A DNA stretch of 64,000 nucleotides from Polytrichum commune (GCA_950295325.1 OX485808.1:8868501-8932500), one strand, 5' to 3'. Counted from the stretch's first letter, positions 1 to 10,317 are shown. Translations and numbers: made by a program. The notes: generated from the sequence alone by a model not told the origin.

Positions 1-2918
1 AAACAATCTTCATCCGAAATACGGAAGGTACCCAAAACACATACTCCACCCAAAAAACAAACTTCATCCAAAACATGGACTCCACCCAAAACACAAATTA
101 CATTCAAAACACATATCTCATCCAAAAGATAGCTCACACCCAAAACAAGAAATCCATCCTAACTTAAGGACACATCCACAAAATAAACTCCATCCTAAAC
201 ACAACTCCCATCCAAACCCCAAACTTTGTCCCCACTCAAATCCTAACTCCCACTCAAAATACAAACTCTACCCAAAAAATAAAACGGCCTCGGCCTACCG
301 GCCTCGCCACATAACTAAGTGCAAACACCACTTCACAAACAATTGGAAACCTAACTCAATACCAAATCAAATACCTAAAAACTATGCAAAATCACACCCC
401 TTACCCATACAACAAGAAAACATAATGCCCGCCCTACCCAACATTTTCTCTACAACAAAACTTGCACTCATTAAATATCAAAAACTAAATAAGAAAAAAC
501 CAAAAATACCTCACTTATATGGATACTACTTCATTACATCAAGTACATCAAGTATGTATCAAAAATCTACACATAAACCAAATTACACTAATCACCCATA
601 CAATAACAACTACCCAAAACACACTTTCCGAACAAAATACAACACCCACCCAAATTATACCTCTCATCCAAAACACAAAATACAAAGGCCTCACCCAAAA
701 TACAGATATTACCCTCATCCTAAATCCAAACCGCAACCAAAACAAAAACCACACCCAAAACTAAATCCCCCCCTCACCCCTAAACATTCAAGTAACATTA
801 CACACACCCGGAAACACGAAAAGTACCCAAAACACTTACTGCATCCAACAGACTACATTCATCCAAGACACGGACCTCATCCAAAGCACACACTTTACTC
901 AAAACACATATCCCATCCAAAACATAATCCACACCATAAACAAAGAACCTATCCTAACCTAAAGACATACCAACAAAATAAATTACATCCTAAACACAAA
1001 CCCCATCCAAAACCCATACCTTACCCCCACTCACAACCCAACCCCCACTCAAAGTACAAACAATACTCAACAAACAAAATGACCTCGGCCTACCGACCGC
1101 GCCACAAAACTAATCGAAAATACCACCTCACTAACTGGGAACCTACCCCAATAACAAATCAAATACCTAATTTATACTATGCGAACTCACACCCCTTAAC
1201 CAAACAACAAGAAAACAGAATACCCGCCCTACACCACATTTCTTCTACAACAAAACTAGCACTCATTAAATATCAAAAACCCAAAATAATTAACCTATAT
1301 AGATACTATCCCTCTACCTCAAGTACATCAAATATAAATAAACCAAATTACACTAACCACCCACATAACAACAACCACCCAAAACATACTCCCCGAACAA
1401 AATACACCACACATCCAAACTATACCTCTCACCCAAAACACAAAATACATTGGCTTCACTCACAATATAGGTACTTCCCAAGAAACGAACTTCATCCTTT
1501 ATCCAAACCGCATAGTCTACACCCAAAACAAAAACCACACCCAAAACTAAATCCCCCCCTCACAACTAAACAATCAAGTAACATTACACACAACCCGAAA
1601 TACGGAAAGTACCCAAAACATATACCAAATCCAACGAACTACTTCCATCCAAGACACGAATTTCATCCAAAGTACATAAGTTACTCAAAACGCATATCTC
1701 ATTCAAAGCATAACCCACACCATGAACAAGGAACCTATCCTAATCTAAAGATATACCCACAAAATAAATTACATCCTAAACACAAACCCCACCCAAAACC
1801 CATACTTTACCCCCACTCACAACCCAACCCCCACTTAAAATACAAACAATACCCAACAAACAAAATGGCCTCGGCCTACCGGCCTCGCCACAAAACTAAC
1901 CGCAAATACCACCTCACTAATTGGAAACCTACCTTAATGACAAATCAAATACCTATATACTACGCGAACTCACACTCCCCACCCAAACAACAAGAAAACA
2001 TAATACCCGCCCTACACCACATTTCTTCTACAACAAAACTAACACTCACTATCAACTACGTACCCAAAATATAATCCCCGAACAAAATACACTACACATC
2101 CAAATTTTACCTCTCATCCAAAACTCAAAATACACCGGCTTCTCTCACAATATAGGTACTCACCAAGAAATGGACTTCATCCTAAATCTAAACCACACCC
2201 AAAACATAGTCCACATCCAAAACAAAAAACACAACCAAAACTTAACCCTCCCCTCACACCTAAACAACCAAACAACATTCCACACACCCTACCCAACCCG
2301 ATTACCACAACTAAAACCGTATGCATGAAAAACCTAAATACAAACAAAACACGCCCTTTACCCAACCAATTAGGAAATATAACACCCGCCCTACAACACG
2401 ATACCCACCCAAAACAAAAAATACCCCGGCCCCACCCACACAAGTCCCATCCAAGATATAGTCCTCATCCAAAGCACAATCTCCATCCACGGGAAAAGCT
2501 CCATCCAAATTATAGAATCCATCTAAAACACAAACTTCATCCAAAAACCAAAATATATTCAAAACACAAATACCAACCAATGTATAGTTCTCATCCAAAA
2601 CAAGAAACCCAATCTAACTCAAAATCTCACAAGCTTCATCTTACAAACAACTTGCATCCAAACCCCACACCATACCCCCACTCAAAACACCACATACACC
2701 CTAAATACAAACCCCACCAAAAACACAACTACCCTTACTTAAAATATAATCCCTACCCAATAAACAAAACGGCCTCGGCCTATCGGCCTCGCCACACAAA
2801 CAACGACACATACCACCTCATAAACAAATGGAAACCTAACTCAATAACAAACTCAATACCTACAAATAACACAACGTCACACTTCTCACCCACACTAGTA
2901 GAAAAAATCATACCCGCT
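1..2918 (+). repeat. 5' tandem monomers of the LINE (about 0.8-0.9 kb each)
   Basis: A GC-rich box of the form GGCCTCGGCCTACCGGCC recurs at about 285-309, 1080-1104, 1867-1891 and 2770-2794, giving spacings near 795, 787 and 903 bases. Between boxes lie the same landmarks in the same order: a start-like stretch encoding MP..F.TTK..L..Y, then a YGYYF or YRYYP stretch, then an A/C-rich minisatellite of roughly 18-base units built on CATCCAAAACACAAACTC. The last monomer runs directly into the 2A-containing reading frame. By analogy with monomeric 5' UTRs of mouse L1 these may be promoter units. The GC box is the only G-rich patch in each monomer and is a candidate protein-binding site. That function is inference. 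Confidence 0.75.
425..2074 (+). pseudogene. His/Pro/Lys-rich open frame spanning two LINE monomers
   Basis: A 549-codon open frame built of HPK-type repeats (His-Pro-Lys-His-x-x) interrupted by the monomer landmarks. The ASAYRPRH segment encoded by the GC box is read in the same frame in both monomers it covers, and also in the flanking monomers when their frames are used, which hints at past coding. Against this, the DNA is so poor in T and G that stop codons are rare by composition alone, and the repeats around it lie in different frames. I recognise no domain, no signal peptide and no membrane segment. It may be an ORF1 relic or only an open 5' repeat. Confidence 0.35.
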
Positions 2919-3773
2919 ATGCCCAACCTCTTCACTACAACCAAATTCACACTTATGAGATATCTAAAAATACATATGAGGAAACCAAAAACACTTCAAT
3001 TCTACGGATACTACTTCATTAACAAATTAGATCTACTACAATGCGGGGACATCGAACTCAACCCTGGACCAATGCCAGATATCTTACGTACACACTCTGC
3101 TACACAAAAAAAAAGAGCCAACACATATTTTATTCCTAATACTATAAAACTACAACCTGAATACCAATACATAGCAAATACATTCGCCTCCATACTAAAA
3201 CACACACACCCACTACACCCCCAAGCAATCACTACATATCCACATCTACACCAATATATCCAAACACAAAGCCAATCACCACCAACCCATATGCTATACG
3301 CTCTAATCATTACCATCCACCCCTCAATAGACACATGCAATAACATACTAGCCCAGCCTCAAACCTACCACTTTAATAACATATGGACCAATACATTAAT
3401 CATTAGATTAGCTAACCTCACCAACCCCCCCGAGCGACACATACTGACACCACATCCCTATACAATATTTATACAAAACAATCAAAATATAATACATCCT
3501 CATAACTCAATACCCACAAAAATATACGAATTCATCCACAAACAAGTAACCACACCCACATCAATCACCCTTAAGAAAGAATTTCCTTTCCTCCCAAACC
3601 AATTGATAACCGAAGCACTCAGATGTTTAGAAAATATTACCGAATATTCACATCCACCCCCACTCCCAGTCGCTCCCACACCAATCACAAGAATCAATAC
3701 CAACACCGAACATGAAACAAACATAATAACATGGAATGCATCATCACTCAACACATCATTATCAAACTTATAA
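2325..3773 (+). pseudogene. LINE frame segment: last monomer, 2A and start of APE
   Basis: An open segment of 482 codons. Its first third translates the last monomer (HPK repeats and the ASAYRPRH box). The leader follows from Met 2919, then the 2A motif LLQCGDIELNPGP. About 215 residues with no recognised domain come next, rich in His, Pro, Thr and Asn. The segment ends in the first APE strand, NIITWNASSLN, just before TAA at 3771. In the same frame after the stop the next APE motif (IQETKL) follows, so the stop is a nonsense change and not the natural end. Confidence 0.75.
3027..3071 (+). other. 2A (StopGo) peptide
   Basis: Codons read LDLLQC then GDIELNPGP, an exact match to the 2A core D-(V/I)-E-x-N-P-G-P, at which the ribosome skips the Gly-Pro bond. 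It lies about 37-50 residues after the likely start Met 2919. It would release a short basic leader and let translation of the endonuclease/RT product resume at Pro. Virus-like 2A motifs are established in trypanosome L1Tc and in several animal LINE clades, where N-terminal positions are common. I know of no description in a land-plant LINE. The upstream monomers carry diverged versions of the leader without the NPGP core. Confidence 0.9.
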
Positions 3774-4500
3774 AGCCTAATAAATAACTCTCTAAACAAC
3801 ACAGCAATCATACATATCCAAGAAACCAAACTTACTGCAAAAATAATCTATAAAATATATACAAAACCTATTCCCAGAATTCAAACTCATCTTTAACAAC
3901 ACACATGCACTCACAAGGTGCATTCAACAAAGAATACCCTATACCCCTGGAAGAGGCGGTCTACTTACACTTATTCACAATAAATATGCATTCCCTGGAA
4001 ATATCACCAAAATTCCAACGCCAGCAAACATCTCACCGTACCTACAAATAATAAAAATAAATAACCATCCACAAATACCTTGGCTAATCATACACATGTA
4101 TATGCCTACACACTTAGACGACACATGTCTCATCTCACACATTAAGAACGAAATCACCAACGAAATCACTATACATCCTAATCATACATACACATTATGC
4201 GGTGACTTTAACCGAGACATTGCACTTAGGGGTAGACAAAATAACAACACTAACACCCCCCCACAAGAAGAAGACTTCTAATGGAAAAACTTCACCACAT
4301 CTCTCAACCTTGAATATATTCCAACCAACACTAGTCTCTCCAGACAATGAGACTATAACTACACATCAACAAGCCTAATAGATGGTTTTTACATTCACTC
4401 CCCAGACAACAACAAATTCATCTCCACTACAAACACAAACATGAATATAAATTCAGACCATTATCCAGTCATACTACACATCCCGCACAACACACTTATA
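3717..4500 (+). other. APE-type endonuclease domain of the LINE
   Basis: Motifs in order: NIITWNASSLN (3720-3752), IQETKL after the first stop, GRGGLLTLIHNKYAFPG (near 3950-4000), CGDFNRDI (from 4198) and NSDHYPV (from 4450). These are the standard landmarks of the exonuclease/endonuclease/phosphatase fold of LINEs: the QETK glutamate, the GDFN pair and the SDH pair, all retained. The domain nicks target DNA for target-primed reverse transcription. It is broken by TAA 3771, a frame change near 3855, TAA 4279 and TGA 4348. Confidence 0.85.
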
Positions 4501-5181
4501 ACCAGATCTCTACCTCCTACAAACACCTCACCAACTAGAATCCTAAACCCGATACCACCAGAAAACCTAGAAAACTTCAACATAACATTATTTGAAGAAA
4601 ACATTACACAACTAAAAGCACTTATCACACTACTAGAAAACCACCAACATTTAACATTTGATCAATGGCAAGAAGCCTGTACATCACTGGATTACATTAT
4701 AAACAAAATCTCAGAAACAATTGAAAAAACCTACAAAGCAGACCCATTACCCAGCCTTACAAACAGAACATCACAACAAGGTGGTTTTTTACCACGCAAA
4801 CTAGCTAGAGAATGGAAAAGACACCTCAACACATATCACCTCATCAGGAAAGCCATATACATAGCACAACATGACCCACACTGGCAAGCGCACCCCATCC
4901 TAAACGATATCCGAAATCACCAAAATGTCAACATCCCGCACCTACCCTCTACAACAACATCTCCTACTGAATGGATTAACACCATAGCAGCCATCGCAAA
5001 AACTGCAAATAAAGAAGCCAGGAAAATCACCACAAAATACACCAAAGACTGCATTCTAAAAGCCGTATCAAAATACCGCCAAATGTATGAAAAAAACCCC
5101 CCAAAAAAAACTGTAAAGTCTTCAAAGACACTGAAACCTCACCTCTTGAATCCATCATTAATAGACAAAATAATATACTAA
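4441..5181 (+). pseudogene. LINE frame segment: end of APE and linker to RT
   Basis: An open segment of 246 codons starting at the SDH motif of the endonuclease. It is followed by a long, partly helical linker with charged Lys/Glu/Arg stretches (for example LAREWKRHL). Near 5098-5110 a run of six C and eight A marks the point where RT homology passes to another frame. The remaining codons to 5181 are out-of-frame tail. No separate domain is recognised. Confidence 0.7.
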
Positions 5182-5399
5182 CTAACCCTGAAGACATTGC
5201 ATCAGAAATTTACGCGCAACAATCTATTAGTAACCGCCCAACAGTCCCCACATGCCACCATCAAAATACACACCCACTACACTGTACATGTGGAGTCAGA
5301 CAATACCCATGGCATAACTTAGAAGGATATACAATTGACAAACGAGGAGAACCCCAAATCCCCTTACACACATACTTTGACCAAGAAACCTACGACTTC

Positions 5400-6300
5400 T
5401 GTCTTAAAAACCTAAGTAATAATAAAGTCCCAGGTCCAGACAAAATTCCCAACTCAATCCTAAAAAATATGCCTCAACGTTTCCACAAACTACTCTTTCT
5501 ATTTTTTAAATACTGCTACAAACAAAAACAAATCCCCGCATCATGGAAAACTAGTCTAACAGTTTTACTATACAAAAAAGGGAACCCATCAGAACTAACA
5601 AACCACAGGCCTATCGCACTAGCTAACACCATATATAAACTTTATACAAGTACATTAACCTCCATCCTATCCGCGTATGGCAAAAGATACTAAATACTAC
5701 ACGATAGCCAACAAGGGTTCAGAGCAGAAAGAAGTACTTCCAGACAAATCCAAATACTAATCGCAGCGCTTGAAGACGCAAGACTCACAAATCAAGATAT
5801 ATACATTCTCTACATTGACTTCAAAAACGCCTTTGGCTCCATTGACCACGCCCGACTCCTAGCTATAATGAAGGACCTGGGATACCCTAATGACTCCATA
5901 AACCTCATGGGGAACATATACTCACAATCCTCAACCATATTTACTGGAGAACATTTCGGAAAAACCTCACCAATTCCCATTCAAAGAGGTACAATACAAG
6001 GCGATACCCTTAGCCCATATCTATTTATCATATTTTTAGAACCCCTCCTCAGATGGCTACAACAAGGGAATAATGGATATACCTTTGATACATCCAAAGT
6101 TAAAATCTCATCAGCAGCATATGCAGATGACCTAGCAGCAATCGCCAACAAACTAGAGACACTACAAACACAACTAAATAAACTAGACAAATTCTGCGAA
6201 TGGGCAGGAATGGACATTGGAATACCCAAATGCGCAGTGACTGGATGCCCAAACAAATCCAAACTCAACCCCACAACCTTTAAGGCCCTAATACAGGCCA
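5400..6300 (+). other. Reverse transcriptase domain of the LINE
   Basis: RT landmarks in order: NNKVPGPDKIPNSIL (motif 0), LYKKGNPSELTNHRPIAL, QQGFRAERST, YIDFKNAFGSIDH (motif A, catalytic Asp present), GTIQGDTLSPYLF (motif B) and AYADDLA (motif C, YADD at 6120-6131). All three catalytic Asp residues are intact. Frame 3 is open from about 5110 apart from TAA at 5691. This is a LINE-type RT, not an LTR type. Clade assignment needs a tree. Confidence 0.92.
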
Positions 6301-7151
6301 CCAACATAAATTATAGAAACCAACCTATACTAGCCCTAAACCAACACGAACCATACACATATCTAGGAATAAACCTCGCACCATCACTAAAATGGAAAAC
6401 ACAAATAAATACCACTACAGCTAAAGTAATCAAACAATGCCAAACCCTCGTAACATGCCCAGCTACTATGAAACAAAAAATCAACATGGCAGATACAGTT
6501 ATACGTGCTATGATAGCATATAGCTTTTATGCAGTACCATACTCCATACCAGCCATCAAGAAACTTGATAAAAAAATCATAGCACTCCACAAAACAATAT
6601 GCGGAATACCCAAATACACATCTAACATCGCTACACAACTTCCACACAACCTATTCGGAATCGAAGCATTTTCACTACAAAATGCCTACTTAAGATGTAT
6701 TGGTGAACAACTACAAAACGCCCTTAATGATAAAGGTCGAATCGGAAAAATCTATACTGGCCTAATGCAATTTATTCTTGCCAAATATGGGGACTCTAAA
6801 GAAATTTCTCGTATTAAATACCACCACTGCGTTAGATCACCTATCACTAGAACATTATTCTTGCTCAAGCATGAAGCCGGAGTTCATCTAAAAAACACAA
6901 TTAACAACTTCCTACTACACCCATCCCCACTCGAAAATGCATGGATGCAAGAAGCACAGATGCTACAAGGTCTAAATCCCAACACCTCACTTAAATTATT
7001 ACACAAATTATTCATACATAATATAACAACACTAGATCAATTAACCATGCCTAATGGTACCACACTAATGAACCAAGAAGAATTCAAAATCTACCACTCC
7101 ACCCCTTCCAAACTCATCCAAAGTGCACTAAATATCGCTAACCAACTATTC

Positions 7152-7202
7152 TGCCACCTTCCTTGTAATCACGAATGCCCCCTATCATGCCCACGACACC
7201 AT
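7152..7202 (+). other. Cys/His cluster in the LINE linker
   Basis: The residues CHLPCNHECPLSCPRHH give four Cys spaced by three or four residues, with several His. This could be a zinc-binding knuckle between the RT thumb and RNase H. It is separate from the C-terminal CCHH finger at 9423. It does not match the classic CCHC retroviral knuckle spacing, and a metal-binding role is inference only. Confidence 0.45.
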
Positions 7203-7994
7203 CCACCCAGGTCCCTCAAAAACAAATATATAATAAGACACCACAACATCCTACCGCACATACCGACTCCACCCATACACCCCCCAAACCCTCCCATCCC
7301 CCCTCTACCCCCTCCCCCCAACAATATAGTTAAAGACCCCCGACAATATTCCATACACAAAATACTCGATTACAAACAAAAACAGTCTAACGACCATAAC
7401 GGAATAAAAAGAACTGTCACGTCATACCTATGCCAATGGACTACAACAAATAACCACACATACAACAAATGGCGAACTCCAAGAGAATTATACCCCTACT
7501 GCGATGCCAACACATATAATCACAACACCGACCTACTTACCCACTACTACACGGAAAGACAACACAAACATCTCTCAAACATTATTAATGCCTACTTCTC
7601 CACAAAACAACAAAGAGACACGAGATACGTCACACCTACCACAATAATCCCGCTAGCCCATATCTCTATTAACGAATGTAACCCAGAAAATGACATCGAA
7701 ACAAACTCTGACACTATCCAAATACAATTTGATGTCGTCCACATATACGAAGACAATGGTCGGCACCTCATCACCATCCCGAAAACCAGACTAATGTGGT
7801 TATGGAAACAATACCAATTGGCAAAAAACACCACACATGGTCTAGAACCACCCACCCAATCCTTCGAAACTGAAATTGTTTGGTTATATCAAAGATACAA
7901 ACACCGTATCCCGAAAAATGACCCACTCAAACGTGCCCAATACACAATACCAACCCCAATATTAGATCTCCTAATAACAACATTCAATATCAAC

Positions 7995-8340
7995 CATTCA
8001 TATTTTTCATCCCCAGTGACATGTCCCACACAATTTACCCAATTCTACTCACCATTTTTGCGTGACATAATATTTGGATCCCTAGGGAAAGCGTTTGACC
8101 ACAAATGGCAAGGAATCAGATACGCTCACCCCCACAACGCAACAGACTTACAACAAGCCATTCACTGGGCTCGCATGGCGGCCCAAAATGACCCATACAC
8201 AATCACTATACTTATATCCCCGGATACCGAATGGTACAAAAACTCTAACCCGCACACAGGTCCTTTCCTGGATACACATGTCATTGCCCACTTTGCCGCT
8301 GATACGATCACATATGAAGAACCCACAATACCCCCCGAAC
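7995..8340 (+). other. Possible degenerate methyltransferase-like segment
   Basis: The stretch runs FSSP..., FYSPFLRD, FGSLGKAFDHKWQG, IRYAHPH, an Ala-rich helix (AIHWARMAAQ), then TITILISPDTEW. The order (aromatic-Ser start, W-G turn, a P-containing turn where adenine methyltransferases have N/D-P-P-Y/W, a helix, then a hydrophobic strand ending in P and W) recalls Dam-like methyltransferase segments known from DIRS-type elements. The P-P pair is not present (YAHPH), so any such domain would be inactive or diverged. This is a weak fold-level impression only. Confidence 0.2.
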
Positions 8341-8510
8341 TTAATATTACAAGAAAATAACCATCTACCCTACAAATATTTTGTATCCACCACCAAAACA
8401 GTAACATAGGCACCTATGAACAAATAAAATTACTAAAGGACATAGCCGATAATCTCCAAATACTACAAAGCCACACCCAAATTGCACCACCCACCCCTTC
8501 AAACATCACC

Positions 8511-9359
8511 GTGAACTCTAGTAAAAAATGGTCTAAATCAAATTACCCAAATATACTCCCATACAATACAATCCCCACCCCACAACTCCCAAACTACCAG
8601 ACAAATCTACCTCTCAAATTCCACCCCCAATTCAGCTACTACACTGACGGCTCCTTTATAAAACCCAAAGAAATAGCCCCTGGAGAATGGAGAAGAGAAA
8701 GAACTGGATATGGTATCTGCAACCCCAAAGGGCTAAACATCGCCAATAGATTACATGGACACCAAAACATATTATGAGCAGAAATGATTGCTATACACGA
8801 AACACTAAGAATTATCAACACACAATATCCCAACGAGCCCGCATTCATATTCACATACAGTCTAAACGTATTATACCTATTTAACACACAAATTAAACAT
8901 CCCACACTTCATAATAGTCACCCAGACCAAACCACACTAGCCTCCATGGTAAAAATTCTTCAAAAAAGGACACAACCAATCACACTATACAAAGTTAGAG
9001 CACACGTCAACATTGACGGCAATGAAAAAGCAGATAAACTAGCAAAAGAAGGATTAGAATTAGAACACAGAATTGCCACTCACTCATACGAACACGCCCA
9101 CGCCACACCTTACTACTACCAAAAAGACGCATGGGCCTCGATGGAAGACGTTCCGGACAAAGGCCCAGTCAGATTCCTAGAAAAACAAATTAAAAAATAT
9201 GATAGGGAAACGAACCTAGCAATCATGGCCACACAAACCCCCAACACTTGTAAATGGACAGAAAATGTTGATATAGACAAAGAGATGTCGAACGAATTTT
9301 GGGCAAATCCCGTTATCACCGACAAACAAAAATCATGCCTCATCAAATTCCGCACATGA
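8511..9359 (+). pseudogene. LINE frame segment: RNase H, interrupted
   Basis: Two open pieces in one frame, 8511-8777 and 8784-9359, separated by TGA 8775. RNase H landmarks: YYTDGSF (Asp codon at 8646), AEMIAIHE just after the stop (Glu), IFTYSLNVL (the third acidic position; codon 8856 is TAC, Tyr, where Asp is expected) and KVRAHVNIDGNEKADKLA (His and Asp of the last motif). RNase H removes the RNA strand of the hybrid; here the Asp-to-Tyr change alone would inactivate it. TGA 9357 follows and the same frame continues into the C-terminal domain. Confidence 0.85.
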
Positions 9360-9365
9360 ACCTAC

Positions 9366-10136
9366 ATGGATAATGCGAGGAAACAAATGTTCTTTGGTCA
9401 CCAAAGATATCCCACTATTACGTGCCCCATATGCAACTCAAATGAACCAGATACATGGCTGCATGTACTACTTACATGTAAACACCAACATATACACTCA
9501 TTTAGAGTTAAAAGACATAACAGAGCAGTTGAGGAAATTAGGAAGCTCCTAATCTCATCAGTAAAATCCCGATGTTTTATTCTCATGAATGCTGGCACCT
9601 TCAATAACAACCCCCAAGAAAACACAGTCCCCAACTGGCTACTCCCCTGCACATGTAGTACACAAAGATGTCACTGCAACGCAAGATTTAGACCGGACAT
9701 CCTTTGTGTTAAGGGATTACCATATCAAAATGTCCCCCCCAGCGACATTGACCCTAACCTCACCATACAATTTATTGAATTCACATACTTCAATGATAGA
9801 TTCTCCCCAAAAGCAATTGTAGCAAAAAATAACAAATACAGCCCACTAATTGCTAGCATTGTTTCCAGAGGATGGAAAATCGAACCTCTTATTGTCATCA
9901 CTGCTGGTGCCAGAGCTACTGTCCACATCCCATCTATGAAATCACTAGAGACCAATTTCAAAATACCCATGGCCACCATCAAAAATACTTTCAAAAATAT
10001 TAACACCATTGCAATACAATATGCCATGTCTATCCTCCTCCATAAAAGGAGAATTGAAAACCACCAACCACTCCCCCAAATCCAGACCCCCCATAACTCA
10101 GAACTTAAAAAGTTAAGGGTAAGGGGCACGGGGTAG
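9366..10136 (+). pseudogene. LINE C-terminal zinc finger and restriction-like endonuclease region
   Basis: 256 codons after TGA 9357. Landmarks by residue from Met 9366: CPIC (20-23), WLHVLLTC (31-38), RVKRHN (47-52), CTCSTQRCHC (95-104), RPD (109-111, Asp codon 9696), IEFTYF (137-142, Glu codon 9777), K-x-x-K-Y (154-158), and a GW...PLIVITAGARA strand. A CCHC/CCHH finger, then RHN, then PD...(D/E)xT...KxxKY is the layout of the restriction-like endonuclease at the C-terminus of R2, CRE and Dualen-type LINEs. The key acidic and Lys positions are present. Plant L1 elements do not have this. Natural stop at 10134-10136. Confidence 0.7.
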
Positions 10137-10317
10137 TATATTAGGCGTAGTTTACATTATTGGTTTCTTGTGTCTAAAGTGTCTACTCTCGAAAGGGGGG
10201 AGTAGATCTTCTCCTTCATACCTCTGTCCTGTGGGCTTGGGATTGAAGGTAGATCGAACAGACACTTAATTCACGTCGGTCTCCTTCGGAGACCGAAGTT
10301 GTTATTATTATTATTAG
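10137..10317 (+). other. LINE 3' UTR with terminal hairpin and TTA tail
   Basis: After the stop the composition becomes balanced and G returns. A perfect 9-bp hairpin with a TTC loop occupies 10276-10296 (CGGTCTCC / GGAGACCG plus a T-A pair). It is followed by GAAG-like bases and a TTA repeat at about 10302-10315. In LINEs such as eel UnaL2, a 3' stem-loop followed by short tandem repeats is what the reverse transcriptase recognises and adds to. A related hairpin with a TTC tail sits at 61373-61410. Confidence 0.75.

Larger units (their letters stand above)
5868..8360 (+). pseudogene. LINE frame segment: RT core, thumb and long linker
   Basis: The longest intact piece of the element, 830 codons, beginning inside the RT. 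After YADD it continues through the thumb, a Cys/His cluster at 7152-7202 and a Pro-rich stretch (about 7260-7325). A long region with no recognised domain follows, then a possible methyltransferase-like stretch near the end. TAA at 8358 interrupts it. Homology to RNase H resumes in the same frame from 8511, so the stop is probably secondary. Confidence 0.8.
2919..10136 (+). pseudogene. LINE polyprotein 2A-APE-RT-RNaseH-RLE, broken
   Basis: The frame begins at or upstream of ATG 2919, the codon equivalent to the ATG at 425 in the upstream monomer. Order of parts: leader of about 36 residues, 2A (3027-3071), a region with no recognised domain, APE (about 3717-4500), RT (about 5400-6300), Cys/His cluster (7152-7202), methyltransferase-like stretch (about 7995-8340), RNase H (about 8630-9070), and zinc finger plus RLE-like domain (about 9420-9960). 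Breaks: TAA at 3771, frame change near 3850-3865, TAA at 4279, TGA at 4348, frame change in a C6A8 run near 5098-5110, then TAA at 5691 and 8358 and TGA at 8775 and 9357. Homology continues across every break, so this is one gene that decayed after insertion. Confidence 0.85.
1..10317 (+). mobile_element. LINE with 2A, APE, RT, RNase H and RLE-like domains, decayed, 5' end outside window
   Basis: One continuous non-LTR retrotransposon read left to right: tandem 5' monomers (1 to about 2918), a long EN-RT-RNaseH polyprotein (2919-10136), a short 3' UTR, a hairpin and a (TTA)n tail ending near 10316. No LTR, integrase or protease is visible. The sense strand is almost free of G for 10 kb (bases 2701-2760 contain none), and the bias stops at the 3' UTR. 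The copy is dead: two frameshifts and seven in-frame stops break the polyprotein, and one RNase H acidic residue is changed. Combining APE endonuclease with a C-terminal R2-like RLE region recalls the Dualen/RandI clade described from green algae; this placement is inference. No target duplication can be scored because the 5' end is missing. Confidence 0.85.

Noticed and set aside
519-754. Additional small proteins overlapping the LINE monomers on both strands
   Set aside because: Stops are rare here because of base composition. The frames are low-complexity shadows of the HPK repeats.
5098-5110. Programmed frameshift at the C6A8 run in the LINE
   Set aside because: The run separates two frames of one polyprotein, which could suggest programmed shifting. 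The same copy has another frameshift and seven stops, so mutation is the simpler reading.
4348-9359. TGA read as Trp (variant genetic code)
   Set aside because: Three TGA codons fall where Trp would fit, but four TAA stops also break the same frame and the two host genes use TGA as a normal stop (20017-20019 and 37933-37935).
1-10317. LTR retrotransposon or integrated virus
   Set aside because: The 2A motif raised the possibility of a viral origin, but APE, LINE-type RT order, RNase H after RT, the 3' hairpin with TTA tail and the absence of LTRs, integrase or capsid motifs all point to a LINE.
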